Part shown: positions 61,401-64,000 of the stretch, one piece after another | How the letters are laid out: each line of letters opens with the position of its first letter | Numbering within the stretch: the stretch's first letter is position 1 | Assembly (NCBI RefSeq): GCF_040256395.1 | Contig: NZ_CP158298.1 | Span: 248,001 to 312,000, forward strand | DNA: 64,000 nt | DNA from: Deinococcus sonorensis KR-87 | Lineage (GTDB): Bacteria > Deinococcota > Deinococci > Deinococcales > Deinococcaceae | Direction of reading: 5' to 3' | Position numbers and translations under genes: made by a program | Notes under the pieces: model-generated | The model's database searches: none | What the model was told of the DNA's origin: nothing | What the model saw: only the letters and a program-made list of their open reading frames with translations

Positions 61401-64000
61401 CGGGCGGCGCCCACCGTCTGCCGGCGCAGCGCGTTGTCCGGCGAGTCGTGCGGATCCTCGCCGATCCACGCGCGGCTCAGCTGCTCGCGGTACTCCAGCT
61501 GCAGACGCTGCGCAGCGGCCGAGTCGTCGCCGTCCAGCGTGCGCATCGCGGCCTTGAGCGCCATCTTGCGGGCCAGGCGCACCTCCATCTCGATCACCGT
61601 GTCGGGCGGCAGGCGCAGGAAGGCGAGCAGCGGGCGCAGGGTCAGTCCCTGCACCACCAGCGTGCCCAGCACCACCACGAACGCGGTGAGCTGCATGAAG
61701 TCCCGGTGCGGGAAGTCGGCTGGGAGCGCGGCGGCGGCGGCCAGCGTGACGATGCCGCGCATGCCGGCCCAGCCGATCACCAGCCCGCCCCTGAGGGTGA
61801 GCGGCGCGGCGACCGCCTGCCCCCGGCGGGCCGGCCGGGCGGTCGGGCGGGCCGTGAGGCTGTAGGTCATCACCCACAGCAGGCGCACGACGATCACCAC
61901 CGCCAGGATCACCAGCGCCGCGCGGAGCAGCTGCGCGAGCTGCGGCCCGTTCAACGCGTCCACGATCGGCCGCAGCTGCAGGCCGATCAAGGTGAAGGCC
62001 AGGACGTTCAGCACGAACGTCACCGCCTCCCACGTCGCGAAGGTCGACACCCGCAGCCGCGCCGCGAGGTTCCCGCGCCGCCCGGCCGTCACGCCGAACA
62101 CCACCGTCGTCACCACCGGGGACAGGCCCAGGCGCTCAGCGGCGATCCACAGGCCGAAAGTCAGCACGAACTGCACCACCACCGAGGTGGGCGCGTCCTC
62201 GATCGCCGCCACCAGCCACCCGGTCGGCCAGGACAGCAGCCACCCCACCGCCACACTGCCCACCACCACCAGGGCGAAGGTCGGCAGGGCGCCCGCGACA
62301 CTGAAGCCCCCTGCGGTGACGGCGCCCACCGCCAGCGTGTAGATGAGCAGGGCGGACGCGTCGTTCAGCAGGCTTTCCCCCTCCAGCACCTTGCGAATGC
62401 GGTGGGGCGGGTTCACCTGCCGCAGCACCGCCAGCGCCGCGACCGCGTCGGGCGGCGCGAGCAGCGCGCCCAGCGCCACGCCGGCCGCCCACGGCAGGTC
62501 CGGCAGCAGCTGCCGGGCGGCGAACGCCACCGCGAGCGTCGTGAGGCCCACCGCCACCAGCACCAGCGACAGCACCGGATGCCAGTTGTCCCGCAGGTCG
62601 CGCAGCGACGTGTCGTACGCGGCGTCCAACAGGACCGGCGCGACGAACAGCGCCAGAATCAGGTCCGGCGCGAGGCCAAAGCGCGGCACCCCGGGGAGAA
62701 ACGCGATCAGCGCGCCGCCCACGGCCAGCAGGGTGGGGTACGGAATGTTCAGGCGCCGCGCGGCCAGCGACAACAGCGTCGCGCCCAACAGCAGGCCCAG
62801 AATCGTTTCAAACACCAGCATGCACGTCTCCCCTCCTTTCGAGGTGAAGTCATCTTGGCATCTGGTCCGTGGACCGCGCGGCGCCGGGGCCCTCCATCGG
62901 ACCTGGGGCACGCTGGAGCGCCCCCCTCACGTGACGCCGCTCAGGCAGCGGCCAAGCCGTAGCCTCGGGGGATGCCCCGCGTGCTGACCCTCCTCACTGC
63001 CCTGAGCATCCTGACCCCGGGTGCCGCGGCCGTCCGGTGGAGCGGCGGCGCGCACCACCGGGGCCGACCACCGGCACCCGGTCCGGTGGTCCCGCGTCTC
63101 CCGGTGCCGCTGTGGCGTTCGGCGCGCACCTGAGGGACGTGTGAGCCCGGCCCTGGACCTGCGCGGGGCGATGCCCGGCTTTCAGGGCGCGTTGTCGTCC
63201 CCAGACCTGCTCAGGTGGTGAAGCGCGGTCTACGATCGGCTCGCCGCCAGGACCGCCTCCCCTGCTTTCGGACGGCGTGGCTGGCCGGGCCCCTGGAGGC
63301 CCGCGTTCCAGGACCGGCGCCCAGGGTGTGTTCAGCGGGGGGCGCGCAGGTCCAGCACGCGCTGGAGTTTGCCGCCCTCGCTGCGCGGCAGGCTGCCAAT
63401 TTCGCACAGCTCACAGCCGATCGTGACGCCGACCTGCGCCTTGACCAGCCGGACGACTTCCTGGCGCAGCGCGGCGTCCACGCGGGCGCATTCTACCCGC
63501 AGCAGCAACTCGTCCATCGCGCCGCTGCGTGACAGCACCAGCTGGTAGTGCGGGCTCAGGTCCTGCAGGTGCGCGAGCACCGCCTCGATCTGGGTGGGGT
63601 ACACGTTCACGCCGCGCAGGATGATCATGTCGTCGCTGCGGCCGCGAATGCCGTCCATCCGGCGCACGGTGCGGCCGGTCTTGTTCTCGCCGGGCAGCAG
63701 GCGGGTGATGTCGCCGGTCCAGTAGCGCAGCAACGGCATGGCGGTGCGGGACATGGACGTGAGCACCAGCACCCCGTATTCGCCGTCCGGCAGCGGCTCT
63801 TCTGTCTGGGGGTCCACGATCTCCGGGTAGAAGTGGTCCTCCCACAGGTAACTGCCCTGCTGCTCGCCCGCGTCCTCGTTGCTGACCCCCGGGCCGATGA
63901 TCTCGGACAGGCCGTAGATGTTGGTGGCGCGCACGCCCAATCGGGCCTGCACTTCCTGACGCACCGCCTCGGACCACGGTTCCGCCCCCAGGATGGCGTA

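Overview
The window is GC-rich throughout, its genes are strongly biased to G/C at third codon positions, and it is packed with gene families typical of Deinococcus. These include a soluble multi-GAF histidine kinase, a secreted subtilase, an N-succinyl-amino-acid racemase cluster, a Pnkp/Hen1 RNA-repair operon and several candidate leaderless genes with a TANNNT -10 box 5-7 nt before the start codon. I infer a Deinococcus-type chromosome or megaplasmid. No marker gene proves the genus. No rRNA, tRNA, CRISPR array or intact mobile element was recognised.

Layout. 1-15.4 kb: a truncated luciferase-like monooxygenase, a soluble PAS/4xGAF histidine kinase, an M15 peptidase, small hypothetical proteins, and a large SARP-type ATPase/TPR regulator followed at once by a DUF4242 protein; then an acyl-CoA dehydrogenase. 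15.6-25.3 kb: a WGR-DUF1963 protein and, upstream of it on the same strand, a tightly overlapping seven-gene RNA-repair operon. In transcription order this is a small RNA ligase, an HD-hydrolase/P-loop kinase fusion, Hen1, two RlaP-type nucleotidyltransferases, a 235-aa protein of unknown function, and the kinase-phosphatase-ligase Pnkp. A decayed TOPRIM-type gene is divergent from it. 26-29 kb: a second, independent pair of DUF4242 protein plus large ATPase regulator (LuxR type). 29-35 kb: a large PcfJ-like protein, a winged-helix regulator and a cyclopropane-fatty-acid synthase.

35.2-45.2 kb: a one-direction catabolic cluster driven by a good predicted sigma-A-type promoter: N-succinyl-amino-acid racemase, GNAT acetyl/succinyltransferase, two peptide-type ABC permeases and a solute-binding protein (no ATPase gene), a class C beta-lactamase-like serine hydrolase, an N-acyl-D-amino-acid deacylase-like amidohydrolase, and an RpiR/SIS regulator with its own candidate leaderless promoter. 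The set suggests uptake of D-amino-acid-containing peptides or muropeptides and D-to-L conversion by way of N-acyl intermediates.

45.2-64 kb: an accessory, partly decayed stretch. A GNAT gene sits between two inverted IS-end-like repeats; ankyrin, secreted-protein and HTH genes are broken. Intact genes include a minor nucleotidyltransferase, another GNAT, an AAC(3)-type acetyltransferase, a lipoprotein subtilase, a LacI-sensor/PAS histidine kinase broken by one frameshift, an M29 aminopeptidase, a CPA1 Na+/H+ antiporter and the C-terminal part of phenylacetate-CoA ligase. Several genes look intact except for single-base losses in runs of G or C, so some of the 'pseudogenes' may be sequencing errors.
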